Shown here: piece by piece, positions 1 through 12,600 of the stretch
Layout: every line of letters begins with the position of its first letter
Numbering within the stretch: position 1 is the first letter of the stretch
Assembly: GCA_007844125.1 (NCBI GenBank)
Contig: CM017558.1
Span: 30,257,304-30,321,303, forward strand
Reading direction: 5' to 3'
DNA from: Sinonovacula constricta
Taxonomy: Eukaryota > Mollusca > Bivalvia > Cardiida > Solecurtidae
Length of the DNA: 64,000 nucleotides
Made by a program: the position numbers and the translations under genes
Notes under the pieces: model-generated
Seen by the model: the letters and a program-made list of their open reading frames with translations, nothing else
The model's database searches: none
What the model was told of the DNA's origin: nothing

Positions 1-2110
1 AATTATAGTTATTGTACGTTTATATAAATTGGTATCATCAGACATTTTTCTGTCAAAAATCAATTGAAACATCAACATGTTTGAGCATTTTTGGTAATTA
101 TCCGATAGTTTGTGTCTTAAACTTGATTGATTGCTTTTTAAGGTGAACACAAAGGAGTTTTTATCATGTTTGGTCGTACATTTATCAGTGAACTATGCAA
201 CTACTTTTTTTTCCTGTGCCGAGACTTGTATATTAAAGGGCAGTTGCATGTTTTTACAGTGTAGTGAATGATGATACGTAAACTGACGCAAAGCATATCT
301 TCTCACTTGCATAGAACTGATGTAATATACCAACGAACATGTACTAGGTACGAACGGAGCGTTTAAAATATACTTTAAATAATAACATAAAGCTTAAATA
401 AAAAACTGATTTAACTTTCAAATGTAAAACCTTAAGCAATGTTGAGAGCGATAAGAAAAATACTTGAACCGTAAGTACCGGAAATATACATACATAACAT
501 GATTGTAATACATGTACATAACGTATGCAATGCAATTAATGGTAGACCTCTTTGGGAGCATATACGAGATAAATGGTGCATATGAATTTGAAAACAGCAT
601 TTTATTGTTTAACATTTTTTTGTACTACAACTGAGATATTGTCGCAAAATGAAGACCGAGTGTCCATTTGTAATGCTTGGTGTAAATGATGTCCGTACAT
701 CTTTTATAAAAGGGATATACGAGCCACAAAACAGGTTCTTAATTTAAAGACAGCGCGATGTCATAACAAGCAATAGATACAACTTATCTAAATACTCATT
801 TAACAACTCATACCTTTCTTTACATCGCTTAAATAAAATACGCCAGTATGTTTGGGTTAACGACGGGTTATTACTTAGAAAATGAAATACTAACGAGAAT
901 GTGACTGTCGAAACCGCAGGCAAAATCACGTATTACTCCAACTATGACATTTTGGATCCATAAGCACCAGTTTAATAAAATCTCCTGTTAATATTTGTGG
1001 AAGCTGCTAGTGTTAAAACGAAAGGCGTTAAATAGTTAGATTCATGTATTTGGTCTATAACTGTATAAGTTATACGTGACTTGAATCATATTGTCGATTG
1101 ATGTATCCGCTTTATATGAATAGTATGGATTAATGTGGCATGTTTATCTAAGGTTTAAGTATTTTTTCATCAGTTATATCACTCTAAATTTAGTTTCTAA
1201 AACTGGTCATTTCCTGACATCCTGTTTTGCTTCAAGATTGCAATGACACGCTTGTGCAGTATGGTCATATTTATCACATTCAACATGTATTTAGGACATT
1301 ATTCACTTTTAATAAAACCGTGTTGATGTAAGGTGCTGTGTTAGTTCTTTTAAAATGATTGAGAACGGGTCATTACCTTAAACAATGTACTAAATACAAA
1401 GAGACTTGCGCTACAAGGATTTGCTAGCAGTGTACATAAAGAGCAATATTAGCAAATGTTGAATATTAGGCACAGTAGCAAACAGTTAATTACTGAGTAG
1501 ATCATGTCATTAAACAGTATAAATAAAGACACCATACAATTGTTTATACCCTTGAACACTCACGATGCAAGTAAATACCATCCGAGAACTGGTTTTTGTA
1601 GAGTAGGGCAAAAGGTCACGCATGCTATCACGATGCAGGCAGATTCATTAATGATATGATTAAACAACAGCTCAGATGCCTAAACGCTAAGTCCATTATA
1701 CATAGTTTTACTTGACGCTGTATGTCATGTACAATATTGGACTGCAAAGACGGGTCTACAATACTGAACATAAAAAAGATGAAAAATAATGTAGGCTGAT
1801 CGCTTTCTTTTTTATATTGATAAATAGCAAACAATACCAAATACATCGATTGCTTGTCACATTTTTATGAACTTGGTAAGTGCAGAATGAGGCAACCAGA
1901 AACAGTATTAACATTCTAATGACGAGACACTAGAAAGAGAAAATAACAGTTACCGCCTTACTTGGGCCGATCAGTTGGCATCCCAACTGGGGTGCTTAAC
2001 CCTCGAGCAGTGCAAACTAGACTTCCCCATCAGGGTACGACAAGAAAACATTAAGCACATTCATCAAAATACAACAGAATCAGTAGAACTTCCCCTCACT
2101 GAGATCTATC
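1..2110. other. No recognisable feature (5' flank)
   Basis: AT-rich sequence. The short open frames on both strands have no domain signature, no biased composition and no convincing splice-site pairs. I see no RNA gene or transposon end here. Confidence 0.5.
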
Positions 2111-2116
2111 TACATA

Positions 2117-2440
2117 TGAAGGTTCATATTGATAACTCTTACAGTTTTATGCTCCGGACAAACTTTAAGTATTAAAAATAACAAAGGGCAAAAACTCCTA
2201 AATTATGGAAAACAGAGTTATAGTTCGTGTACACTGCACGTTTCATCATTTATATCTGAATATGAACTTTCATGTTGACATCTCTTACAGTTTTATGCTC
2301 CGGACAAACTTTAAGTATTAAAAATAACAAAGGTCACAAAATCCTAAATTATGGAAAACAGAGTTATAGTTCGTGTACACTGCACGTTTCATCATTTATA
2401 TCTGTCTGAATATGAACTTTCATGTTGCCATCCATTACAG
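2117..2440 (+). repeat. Tandem duplication, ~146-bp unit, two copies plus a partial third
   Basis: The segment containing acagttttatgctccgg and, later, cgtttcatcatttatatctg occurs at 2141 and again at 2287, nearly identical. A third partial start (atgaactttcatgttgcc, then acag) comes at about 2411-2440. Periods are 146 and about 150 bp. It is followed by a short degenerate GACGGAC/GAACGAATG stretch at 2472-2540. No coding potential is evident. Confidence 0.85.
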
Positions 2441-2816
2441 TTTTTGTTTAATCCTCCAGAAAAAAAAATATGACGGACTGACGGACGAACGAATGGACGA
2501 AGACGAATGGACAAACAAACGAGACGGGACGGACAGACAAAATACTTGCCATTCTGGGAGCCTACAAATACGACATATACTTTAAAAGTTAATGATATGA
2601 ACTTACTTAATTATGTAGGCAAGCGTAATATTAATGAGTGGCGTTATTAATAAGCAATCATAAAAATGCATCGCGAGGAAAGTTTTATTGTTTACTTATC
2701 TGTCATTTTCACTGGTTTTGACCCTTATACTTTTTCAACACAGGATTTCCCCTCGCCGGACGAAATCACTTTCAGTAAGTATTCCTCAGTAGGAATAAAC
2801 ATGGCCGGGATGAAGA

Positions 2817-3321
2817 GAAAGATGATGATATGATGATTATGATGTGATGATGATGATGATGATGATGACGAAAATGTTCTATTGGTGTTAAAAATAAAGA
2901 TGATTATGAAGTTGGTGGTTGTGATGATGATGATGATGATCGTGCTGCGGCTCTTGTTGCTGATAATGATGAGCATCTTGATGATGATTTAATGGCGGAG
3001 ATAATGGTTGTGATGGTGTTAGTGGTGGTTGTGTGATGATGATGATGATCATCATCATCATCATGACGACCATGGGCTTTTGGTGTAAATGATAATGATG
3101 ATTGTGATGATGATGATGATAATGATGATGATGATGATGATGATTATGATGATGCTGATGATCCTGCTGGGACCCTTGGTTCTGATTATAATTATTTCCA
3201 TGATGTGGTGGTGGTGTTAATACCTGTGATTATGTTTATGGTGGTGGTGTGATAGTAGTGGTGTTGATGGTTGTGATAATGATGATGATAATGATAATGA
3301 TGATGGTGATGATGGTAAGAC
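2817..3321 (+). repeat. Imperfect (GAT)n/(ATG)n microsatellite cluster
   Basis: Several interrupted GAT/ATG runs. The long open frames across it (poly-Ile, poly-His or poly-Ser, depending on frame) are composition artefacts and not genes. Confidence 0.9.
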
Positions 3322-3588
3322 ATTCTACCACAGAAACGTCTCGCGTCGAGGTCGTAATCCGTTGCCCGTGGCACTATGCCACAACACCAGAAGTTATGCA
3401 ACATCCGGACAACGATCTATTACCTCTTTAGCATTGCTGACGTTCCAGCCACTTTAGTCAACTAAATATTTCTACATTACAATGACACCCCTTTTTAAGT
3501 TTAGATAATTTAGATAAATTTTCAACGACACCACAGTCCTACATGCTTATGCTTATTATTTTCAAACACAAGAATGTTCAGTTGTGTT

Positions 3589-3795
3589 GCTACCTTTATA
3601 TATATAAGCTTGAGCTTTGGCAAGGGAGCTCTACCAATACTATTCTTTAGTCCCAGAAATACATTGTATAAAACCATATCTTATTGATAGGATGCTACCT
3701 TTATATATATAAGCTTGAGCTTTGGCAAGGGAGCTCTACCACTACTATTCTTTAGTCCCAGAAATACATTGTATAAAAGCATATCTAATTGAAGA
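3589..3795 (+). repeat. Tandem duplication, 105-bp unit, two copies
   Basis: The unit begins gctacctttatatatataag at 3589 and again at 3694. It contains gagctttggcaagggagctc, which resembles the motif at 12297-12320 and 59030-59050, so it may be a doubled fragment of a dispersed SINE-like repeat. Confidence 0.8.
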
Positions 3796-3828
3796 TGTAG
3801 TGATGTTGCAGCGGCTAATACTTCATCT

Positions 3829-4112
3829 ACCACAACCACAACCACTGCTACAACTGCTCAATACTACATGAATTCCTACTACTACTAGTACAAATACTAC
3901 TACTAATGTTACTACCGCTACTACTACCAAAACTACTTCTACTACTCCTCCTATTTCTCCTCCTCCTCCTACTACTACAGCTACTTGTAATACAACTGCT
4001 ACTGCTGCTTCTACTACTACTACTACAATTACTACAACTACTAACTTTACTATTACTTATATTACAACAACTACAACTGCTTCTGCAATTACTACTACTA
4101 CTACTACTACTG

Positions 4113-4161
<49 letters not shown>

Positions 4162-4247
4162 CACTATTACTACTTTTACTAAAACAATAACTTTTACGAC
4201 TGCTGCTACTGCTGCTTCTACTACTACTTTAACAGCAGCAACAACAT

Positions 4248-4331
<84 letters not shown>

Positions 4332-4435
4332 ATACTTCTATAACTACTGCTACTACTACTACTACTGCTACTACTACTACTACTATTACTACTACTACTA
4401 TAACTTTCACTACTTCCTGTAATAATAGTAGTAAA
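3829..4435 (+). repeat. Long (ACT)n/(CTA)n microsatellite
   Basis: About 600 bp of ACT/TAC triplets with interruptions (CTG, TTC, CAA). Open frames read poly-Leu, poly-Val or poly-Ser depending on frame and strand, which is the expected artefact of a stop-free triplet. Confidence 0.95.
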
Positions 4436-4734
4436 GCTCAAAATTGCAAAACAAATTTTATTTATGAATAATATTGTATGATTTAATTGTGCAGTTTTAA
4501 ATCGCACTAAAAGTCTAAGTAAACATATGATATATTAATCAAGGTCAACGTACATTGTTTCTTATTTCTTCTGTATCAAAAGGCAAACTGAAAAATGTCG
4601 GGATGAATATTATCCGGCTAGGAAAAGTAATGGGATTGTTTTGTCCGATCCTATCAAAATAGCGTGTGGGGAAATGTCCGAAAGGTTTTGTATTCGACTG
4701 TTATTTTAAATCCCTTTACCACTAAATATAATTA

Positions 4735-4900
4735 ACACTTAACTAACTACATTGGCGCGAAGTCCCGCTAACATTTCGCTACTCCATTTCTAACCGGGCA
4801 TGTGTCTGGGGTCTTCCTCCACAAAAAAGCTTTAACGTTGCTATAATGATAATAAATGGTCGCTGCATTTTTGTAATTCAAAAACAAAACAAAAGCAGAA
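4735..4900 (+). mobile_element. SINE 3'-body fragment
   Basis: The stretch catgtgtctggggtcttcct, then aacgttgctat, then aatggtcgctgc aligns with the 3' part of the tRNA-headed element at 23043-23290 (catgtatctggggttcttcc, gacgttgctat, aatcgctgcc). No tRNA-like head is seen here, so this is a 5'-truncated or diverged copy. A homopolymeric G run with one T break follows at about 5019-5043. Confidence 0.55.
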
Positions 4901-5059
4901 AACGACATAGGTTCTGAGTGTCTGTACTACGTTTTGGTATAATATAGATGCCAGTTTTGTATACAATTTCCGTGCCTTAAACGTTTCGCCAAGACGTGCT
5001 CCAATTCTGGACACTTTGGGGGTGGGGTTGGGGGGGGGGGGGGCGGAAACAGCAAGCAA

Positions 5060-6090
5060 ATCATTCAATACGCTTGCGCAAAACAGATTTAGGGGGAAAT
5101 GTTTTGCCTTAGGATGTTCAAATATTAATGCTTTCTAGAATTAAGTTATACGCCGATTTGTAGACAAACTGTATAGTCATTCAGATATCCCTTAATCATT
5201 GACCATAAATGAGTATTTTACAAAATGTCCACGTGACGTGATAGGTCAAAATTAAAAGGGTGCAGGTAAACTGGAATATAGAAAAGTTACTAGATGTATA
5301 CACCAATTTGAATCATATTGTTCAAAGGCTATGTTTTCACATCGACAATCAGTAGAAATAAAAATGACAGACATTAGAAGCATGGTAACTTGTTAATATT
5401 AATTTTGCAAATCACAATTAAATAAGTAATTGAAAACAGAATGAACATAAAACATAGCAAGAACAGACAGTACATTTCGATTAACCAAGGTGATCAAGTA
5501 GCTTTTTGACAGTATATGACCTACATTGTCAACAAACAGTGTTAATATTGCAGACTGATAGTTAGCAGTGTGTACCATTGCATAAACATACCGACGTCAA
5601 GTTGGGTTTCTTTTTAAGCGCTGTGTTTTTGTTGTTTGTTTGTTTGATGCCAGTAATAGGTTTTCATCAAAGCTGGATGCAGTGCTTAAAAATAATTTTC
5701 ATTACAACGAGCTATGAACTGATGTACTTTTTGCCAATGTTATAATAGAATGAATCGTTAGTGACAGTACAATGTTTATTTTTATTACAACCTTGCTGAA
5801 GTATCATTTTTATTCATGTATGTACATTCATAGAACATGTTGTAACAAATAATGCTTGAATTAGGGAAACAGTTAAAAGCAGTATACTTAAGTTGTTTTT
5901 TTAAATTGTTTTTAAAGTCCTACAGATGTTCTTATCTAGTTTGACACAAGGGTATATGTTTATGATAAATATACAGGATGCCATCATATTACAAATGCAT
6001 TTCCTTTTAAAAAACAACAACATATTAAAATACTGAAATACTGAAAATAAAGCTATAACATGTTTTGATGATACGATAAACTCGCTGATT
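5060..6090. other. 5' flank of first exon A, no gene seen
   Basis: AT-rich sequence. From about 5450 it shows patchy resemblance to 17820-18200, which lies upstream of first exon B. This suggests the duplicated block extends several hundred bp upstream of the exon. There is no open frame with domain content. Confidence 0.4.
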
Positions 6091-6122
6091 GATAGTTTCC
6101 GGCTTGACCTTTTCTCTTCCGT

Positions 6123-6160
6123 TTTAAGAAAGGCAATTACTAACAATCAGTTATATAAAT
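6123..6160 (+). promoter_or_regulatory. Candidate promoter elements of first exon A
   Basis: TATATAAAT at 6152-6160 lies 106 bp before the exon A ATG. Just upstream, tttaagaaaggca (from about 6124) is conserved before exon B (about 18254) and exon C (about 22460) as a CTTTAAGAAAGRCA-like block. In copy B the TATA position reads TATATCCAT and copy C lacks it. The promoter assignment is inference; the sequence conservation is seen directly. Confidence 0.35.
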
Positions 6161-6265
6161 GTTTGATTTTAGCTATGTGAATTGTGTTCGCGAAGTCTTA
6201 CAGCAAGCTGAAGTAAAGTTAAGTAATCCATGTAGTTATGTTCAATAGTAACGTTTACGTCTGAA

Positions 6266-6320
6266 ATGAGGAACATCTTTGTGATTTACATCTTTCTTCT
6301 GGATTATGTTCATTTACATG
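6266..6320 (+). CDS. First coding exon, copy A: signal peptide (MRNIFVIYIFLLDYVHLHG)
   Basis: Fifty-five bases encode Met-Arg followed by a hydrophobic stretch and a small-residue end, which has the form of a secretory signal peptide. The exon ends in phase 1 (first base of a Gly codon) at a good donor, G|GTATGT. Copy B at 18376 matches almost exactly, including the 5' flank (taacgtttacgtctgaa) and the donor. Copy C at 22639 is more diverged. The phase fits every downstream exon of the EGF/FTP receptor. It could be an alternative first exon, or the head of a duplicated gene whose body was lost, since no EGF or FTP exon lies between this copy and copy B. Confidence 0.65.
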
Positions 6321-6694
6321 GTATGTTTGTAAGGCGTATTTTACTTTGCTTTGCAATATAAACATGTATTGACAATGTTCTTTCTTTTCTTTCTTTTGCG
6401 TGAAACAGCCATTTCGAAATGTGATATTGTCATCATAGCTTGGCATAAAAAGCATATTCACCATTTTTCACTATTCATAAAAGGTAAGTTATTTATTAAA
6501 TGATTCCCCTTGCTTTCCATTCAAAACATCCATTACGCATTTTTCATATATTACACTAGTATAATACAGCTTTCTGATTAATAAAGTCGTCGACATCACC
6601 ATAATACAGATCGGCGTATACGACAATATCACCTAGTATTGCTGTTAAAATTTCGTAAAATCGTATATATGCGACTAAACTCGTGTGATAAAAA
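6321..6694 (+). other. Intron-like sequence after exon A
   Basis: The first ~50 bases after the donor are alignable with the corresponding sequence after exons B and C (gtatgtttgta / gtatgtttgta / gtaagtttgta). Beyond that it is AT-rich with no feature seen. Confidence 0.4.
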
Positions 6695-6844
6695 GAATCT
6701 GACGCTCGTTGTCATTTAGTACAAACATTTATAAAACTCGCCCAGCAAAAAACGATAGTACGGTCGCCATAGGCTCGCTTACTATCATTTTTCCTGAACT
6801 GTTTAATAAATGTTTGTAGTAAATGACAACGAGTGTCAGATCCT
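6695..6844. mobile_element. Foldback (hairpin) element, ~150 bp
   Basis: The left arm at about 6697-6738 (tctgacgctcgttgtcattt, then agtacaaacatttat) is the near-perfect reverse complement of the right arm at about 6801-6840. The inner segments also pair (aaaacgatagtacg at about 6749 with cgcttactatcatttt at about 6776), so almost the entire element folds into one long hairpin. It is probably a non-autonomous foldback or MITE-like element; no open frame. A clear target duplication was not identified. Confidence 0.75.
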
Positions 6845-8525
6845 CTCCTCTATGTATTGCCTATGTTAATAAACTCTGTATAATGCATATTCATACTTTT
6901 TATCATATTACTCAATTATATATCAGTATTTGTTTTTGTCACGGGATGGTTACTTTTGTGTGTGTGGAGATTTTCTCGGACATCAGCGATTTTTGAATGT
7001 GGGATGGATTTATGAAATGCTTGATTGTGAATTTCTTTTTCTTTTGTTGTTTTTAACTTCCGTAATTTGAAATACTGAACAAGTTTGAAATGTTTTGATT
7101 GATATGGTTTACAAACATTTACACATGTTGTGTTTTTTTCTTCAAAAATAAACATTAAAAGACATGTAATCACAAAAGAAAACAAAGAGATGCAAATTTC
7201 TGGTTAAACACATATTTGAAATTTCATCAAAAAAAGTAAACGCAACAAGCGGCCTCAAGGAAGTATACCAATAAACATACTAATTTGTATCAAGAGGTAC
7301 AGAAACTTGTCTGATAATACATTAAAAGAATCTTACTTGCATTTTATTAAAGAAAATAGCTGACAAACTGACTTGTAAATGAATTTTTCTTCCCTCGAAA
7401 TCCAGGCATGATCGAACTGAAAGGTCATACCCATGGGTATTTGGGCGACCGGGGCTTGACTTTACTTATATTTTTTTATAGTATGATATATTTGCGTGCT
7501 TCCTGGTTAAATTAAACGTCTATGATAAATTCTCGAATATTGTTAAGTATAATCATTGTGGTTGGCATCTAGTTTTTATTAGACCTGTATAGACCTTCAA
7601 GAAATATAAGCCGTAAATACAACACTTGCTTTAAAATAATAGAATGAGAGATATACCTCTGGGTAACAGCTAGTGTTTCTTTGGATTTGCACTTAGACAT
7701 TTACACTATTGTCATCTTCGAACATTATTAAAGATTATTTTGTATTTGAAAAGGACTTTATGTTAACATGCAAGTAGATAATATTATTAGGACTTTGTCG
7801 TGATTGATGTAGTTCCCATTGCCACAAATAGAGGCTGTGTGACAAGACAAACGGAAATTGTGAAGGTTGCTGTAAGGCGCTTTGGCAAGGGTTAACCTGT
7901 CTTACAGGTATTTTTCTCATTAGTTATCTGTAAGACAACCGATTCATTCTCGTTTTCTGGTAGATTTCCCCAATAAGCGGTGTACTATTGTGCAAGTATT
8001 AGTATTATTCATGTAAAACCCGTCTATTCTGTTGTATGAAATGTTTTGTAACAGTATTCTTTTAAGGGAATCGACATACAAATTGCTCGAACTTCTGTTA
8101 TGGTTCAAAGTTAAGTCCCGACTAATAAAACTAACTATGCAAGTTGTATAAATATAAAAGTGTAATGTACATATCTTGGATTCTACATGTACAACTCAAA
8201 CACCAAATCGGCTTAACTCCTGTTCTGCACCTGTATTATAGGATTACAGAGTAACTGGTTCTTCTTGATAGTGCAATCAGTGTTTTTTTAGAAAGCATTA
8301 CTCAGACAAAAACGTTTGGTGAGTTTATTGACTGTCTTCAATTCTGACAGACATACACTGTTTTCAGCAAGTCATAGTCTAGATAATTTGCCATTTTTTC
8401 TCCATTTTTGAAGATGGTATCAATCATAGTTTAATGTCTGTTGTCTTGTGTGTCTATCTAACTTAATGTTCGCGTAATAGACTAGTACTTGATCTGTTTG
8501 CATAAAAGTGCCCAATGGCTTATGT
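6845..8525. other. No recognisable feature
   Basis: AT-rich sequence with short random open frames on both strands. No splice-flanked exon with domain content, and no repeat shared with other parts of the window that I could see. Confidence 0.4.
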
Positions 8526-8529
8526 TTTA

Positions 8530-8690
8530 TTTGATAACTTATGACAAAAGTAATAACGTCATAAACATAATGTCCACATAGTATTTAGAAGAGAGATAAT
8601 AGTTTTTTCTATAAGAAGAACCATACAAAACTGTTAATTAGAAATGAATTTAATATTAAGAATCAAGAAAAGAAATGACTGGTGTAAATG
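8530..8690 (+). repeat. Duplicated intronic segment, partner at 27205-27370
   Basis: Both contain atgacaaaagt, acgtcat, aatgtccacatagt and tttagaagagaga in the same order, followed by diverged but alignable sequence ending at an aagaaa-atgac stretch. They lie downstream of first exons A and C respectively, which supports whole-block duplication of first exon plus intron. Confidence 0.6.
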
Positions 8691-10018
8691 GTTGTAGAAT
8701 CCTGTTGATGTGAAGATGGAATTGAGAAACCAAAAGCCAATGTGCATCAAAGTTAATTTACGCAACAATACTTAAAATGCATTTGTAAGACCACCACACT
8801 GCTAAATAAACATTGTTGTGATCATAAATAAGAATATATGACAGATTCCTAATAAATTGCTGTGTAAAGCCTTATCAGGATAATGTTTCATGCTATAAGG
8901 GGTTAAAACAGTAGTTTAATAAAAAGTATACTTCAGAAGTAGTAACTGTGATATTTTACTGTTCTGTAGAATATTATATCTTGTTACCTTCTATGTAATA
9001 TCAGTAAAGAATACAACACCTGGTCATAGCAGTCAGATAATTTTCTCACCTGCCCTCAATCAATCGAGGAACAATCTGTAGCTGTACAAAATTTATAATT
9101 TAAATCATTCATGCTCTTTATATTGCCTTCCAATCGCATTTGTGCAATTTAAATATTAACTCCATGAAAGACTGTAAGTATTTGTTAACTTAAACTTAGG
9201 GCCTGAACAGTTTGGATTTTTTACGAATGGGAAGAACCGCACAGAAATTTCGTAATATTGTAACAGGATTTACTTCCCTTGCAAATACCCTTAATTTCGT
9301 TATTAGCATAAAAACAATGTTATATGACAACATCATGTAAAAAACTTGTATGCTTAATAAAGCAAACCATGTTATTAAACAGACCAACTTTGTTTGATGC
9401 GTGCCTAGAAATATTCAGAAAATAAACATGCCCACATGTGTACATCAATGCTTTAGATTACCTAAATCTTTAATACCACAATATGCAATTTAGAAATTGT
9501 ATGCCTTATAATTCGTTTTACTTTTATTTCGCCAATACACGCATATTCATTCTGCCTATTTAATTGTGTTATTTTTTTCACGTGTTTTCATGTTCTTCCT
9601 ATATATGTCGTCAGATTTTGCGAAATGAACGTTTAATCTTTTAAACTTATGTTATACATTTGTCCAACGGAGGATTTTCTGTTACAATGATTGCATAACA
9701 TAAAACAATATGGGTTTAAAACGTTAAACTCGGCAAACCTGAAGTATATTATGCGTGGACATTACTAAAGCAGAGAATGTTTCGTACGGATAACTGCTGG
9801 TGTCCACATCTACGTATACCATTTAATATAGAAAGATAGAAAGTAAGAAAAAAAATACACATTAAATGTTTTGTTTTCGCGTATTTGCAAAAGGTGTCTT
9901 ATCTTTAAGCTAACTCTAATTTGTCTGTGTTCCGAAATAACGAATGTGTCCCGTTATTGTTGAAAATTAAATATTACTCAGATTTATAGAATCCATATTG
10001 TCCATACTTTAATGGACA
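8691..10018. other. No recognisable feature
   Basis: AT-rich. No supported gene or RNA, and no clear repeat boundary. Confidence 0.4.
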
Positions 10019-10800
10019 GAACAGGATTGAGGATTTAATGGCTGTAATATTTGTTCGGATTCAGACAGCATTGAGACCAACCTTTGTCAGTCTTCAATGT
10101 CCGAAGCCATGGCTAATTTAATCAAACAATTGCTGAAACACTGCATATGATGCCAGCGCATCCTAGTCCACGTTCTGAATACCCATAACACCGATTTAAA
10201 CAAACCCGCATTGCGATTGGGATGTCTCACAGTATCAATAGCGTCGCCTTATTGAACCGGTAAATAAAACCAACATCACTCATTTTGGTTTACCTCAAGT
10301 AACACTTATCTGGCATCATCTCATCAGAATTACGAATACGAATCCCACACAGTTTTCAATTAAATGTAATATATTGGATGTTTGGAAATTAAAACTATAA
10401 AAAACCCAGATCTTCTTACTCGCACTGGAGTAAAAACGTAAGCAACGCTTTTTTTTGTATTTTCATGTGTGTGCTTAAAATAGCATTTGGATTTGTGTGT
10501 TTTCTGGGAAACAGATATGCAAGCATATTTATAAAAAATAAAGCTTTTTTCCACAAATAGTTAACTAAACATACATTGTAAGCTTGTTTTAGGGGCTCTA
10601 TGGAACTTACAGTATGGAGATTTTATTTTAAAGAATTGTATTAATAATTAAAGTGTTATACTAAAGCTTATTATTGCATCGTATCATGATTTTTAATCGT
10701 TGAGCACAACAAAGCTTTATATTAACTAAAGAATAAGCACAACGAGTCTGAACTTGGCAATGTTTAACAATGACGCACATTGTGTTTTTGTAATAGACGT
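10019..10800 (+). repeat. Duplicated block, partner at 15582-16300
   Basis: Shared landmarks in the same order include caaacaat then gaaacactgcatatgatg then catcctcataac-like text. Further on come cattgtaagcttg and ttaatcgttgagcacaac against catgtaaacttg-like and ttaatcgttgggctcgac. There are many substitutions and indels, so the duplication is old. No open frame is conserved between the two copies. Confidence 0.6.
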
Positions 10801-11715
10801 ATGTAAGCATCAGGAAATCAGAGCAAGTTAAGTGTTCCGGATCCTTAATTGTTTTCTTTTTATTTACAAGAAAGGCGGAAGAAGAAGACTTTTTGATGTT
10901 ACAGAACATAACTGCTCTTCTCACTCTTTTTAATTTGTTCTCTTCGTAAGAACAGGAAGTATCTCGAACGTTCTTATTCTAAAATATTAGGCATACATGT
11001 ATATATATATCTTACATAAATCTGAAAATCAAATTAATATTTAGAATGTTATGGTATAAATTTCAATCAATCTAAAAATAAGCATATACAAGACATAGAA
11101 CTTTGGTAATATGAAGGAAAAGCGTCTTATGTCTAATTGCAATCATTTTAATCCTCTTTAGCTACCTGATTTTAAGCCCTGAACCTCATCATGACTACAC
11201 GCATATTGTATGTCTATATAGGGATCTGACTTGCCATAGCAGTTTACTAAATTAAAAATGCGAGAAGCTAAATTTTGAAAAGAAGAATGTTTTCAGCTGG
11301 TAAATTGTTTTAATGCATCCAGGTTACTTTTTAGCATATACACATGGTTCAAAGCAAGTTATTTTGACATTTCATCTTAACTAAATGTGAACTTTTACTG
11401 TCACGCTTTTGTAATCAAGCGTTTAATTGTATTTTTATAGCATTTAATATTTTGATTTATTTGTTGCTGTACTGTGTTATTTCAAGATAAATGAAGACAC
11501 ACTTACCAGCATTTTAACTAAATAATATTGGTAATATGTGTGCTATATTGTCAGTGATAGTCAAGTGATCCACATTAATTGTTTTAAACACTTCCAATAT
11601 TAGAACTATAGCCACCCAGGCAAATGATTGTAAGACACCATCTTGAGTCATGTTATAAAACATTTGTAAACCTAAACACATACAAATCAGAACATTTTGA
11701 AGTAATACATGTTGC
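10801..11715. other. No recognisable feature
   Basis: AT-rich. One 116-codon open frame on the minus strand (11864-11514) has no motif or composition that supports a real protein. Confidence 0.4.
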
Positions 11716-11904
11716 AATAAACGTAACCAATTATTGTATTGTTTGTGACTGACAAATACAAATGAAATATTGCAAGAAACACATATAAGAGATAGACCGA
11801 AATTGCGTGTTGAACTAAAGCAGCTTAAAGAAGTTAAAAACCATTGCAACACTATGAGCCTCACAAACGAACAACAACAAAATATTTTGAAGGGCAGTTA
11901 GTTA

Positions 11905-11908
<4 letters not shown>

Positions 11909-11980
<72 letters not shown>

Positions 11981-11987
11981 CAACAAC

Positions 11988-12018
<31 letters not shown>

Positions 12019-12038
12019 CAACAACACACACACATATA
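11909..12038 (+). repeat. (CA)n dinucleotide microsatellite
   Basis: About 130 bp of AC/CA with AACAACAAC interruptions. Poly-His/Thr frames here are artefacts. Confidence 0.95.
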
Positions 12039-12279
12039 CATAGTGGTCAGAGGGTTTACTTTATTAAACTTATTAAAGTTATAGTAAGCAAGAAATATCA
12101 GTTATGTTTACAGACCTGAATAATTATTTATTGGGTTTATTGTCCAAACAACATGATTCAGTTATTTGAAGACGGTGTCCACTTAAAACAGATACAGTGC
12201 TGCACTAACTGTGCACAGCATGCCGGAAACACCTGGCACCCAACCCAGTCCCATTGTACTGATTTCTGACCAACCAGAA

Positions 12280-12600
12280 CTACCCTTATATGTGTTTGGG
12301 TGTCAGCAAGGGAGCTATATCATTACGATTTTTATGTCAAGGTATGGGAACCAAGCCAGGATCTCCCGTTTGCCCTACTATGTCTGAGTCGACCATTGTA
12401 AATATAGCATGCCATGAAGACCAAACCAAGTTCCATTGTCGTGACACCGGGAAGACCAGTTGTATAACTATCCTTGTTTGAATGAGCGTTAGCGGGGGAG
12501 CTATACTACTATCATGTCTAATGACTTTGGTATGTCGCAGACAATGATATGATTGAACCACGGGTCTCCATTTTCTCGTGGCTACCAGGTTTGGTCTAGA
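12280..12600 (-). repeat. SINE-like units inside the large repeat
   Basis: Two or more degenerate units share ggagctatatcattacgatt or ggagctatactactatcatg, then a gtatgtc-gcagac stretch, then ccacgggtctcc. These resemble the antisense tRNA-headed element at 16832-16940 (gcagctataccactaccatg, gaatgtcgcggc, gaacccgggacctc). The same units recur at 59030-59400. Confidence 0.45.

Noticed and set aside
3906..4507. Long Leu-, Val- and Ser-rich open frames
   Set aside because: Stop-free reading of an ACT triplet microsatellite; no start context, domain or splice support.
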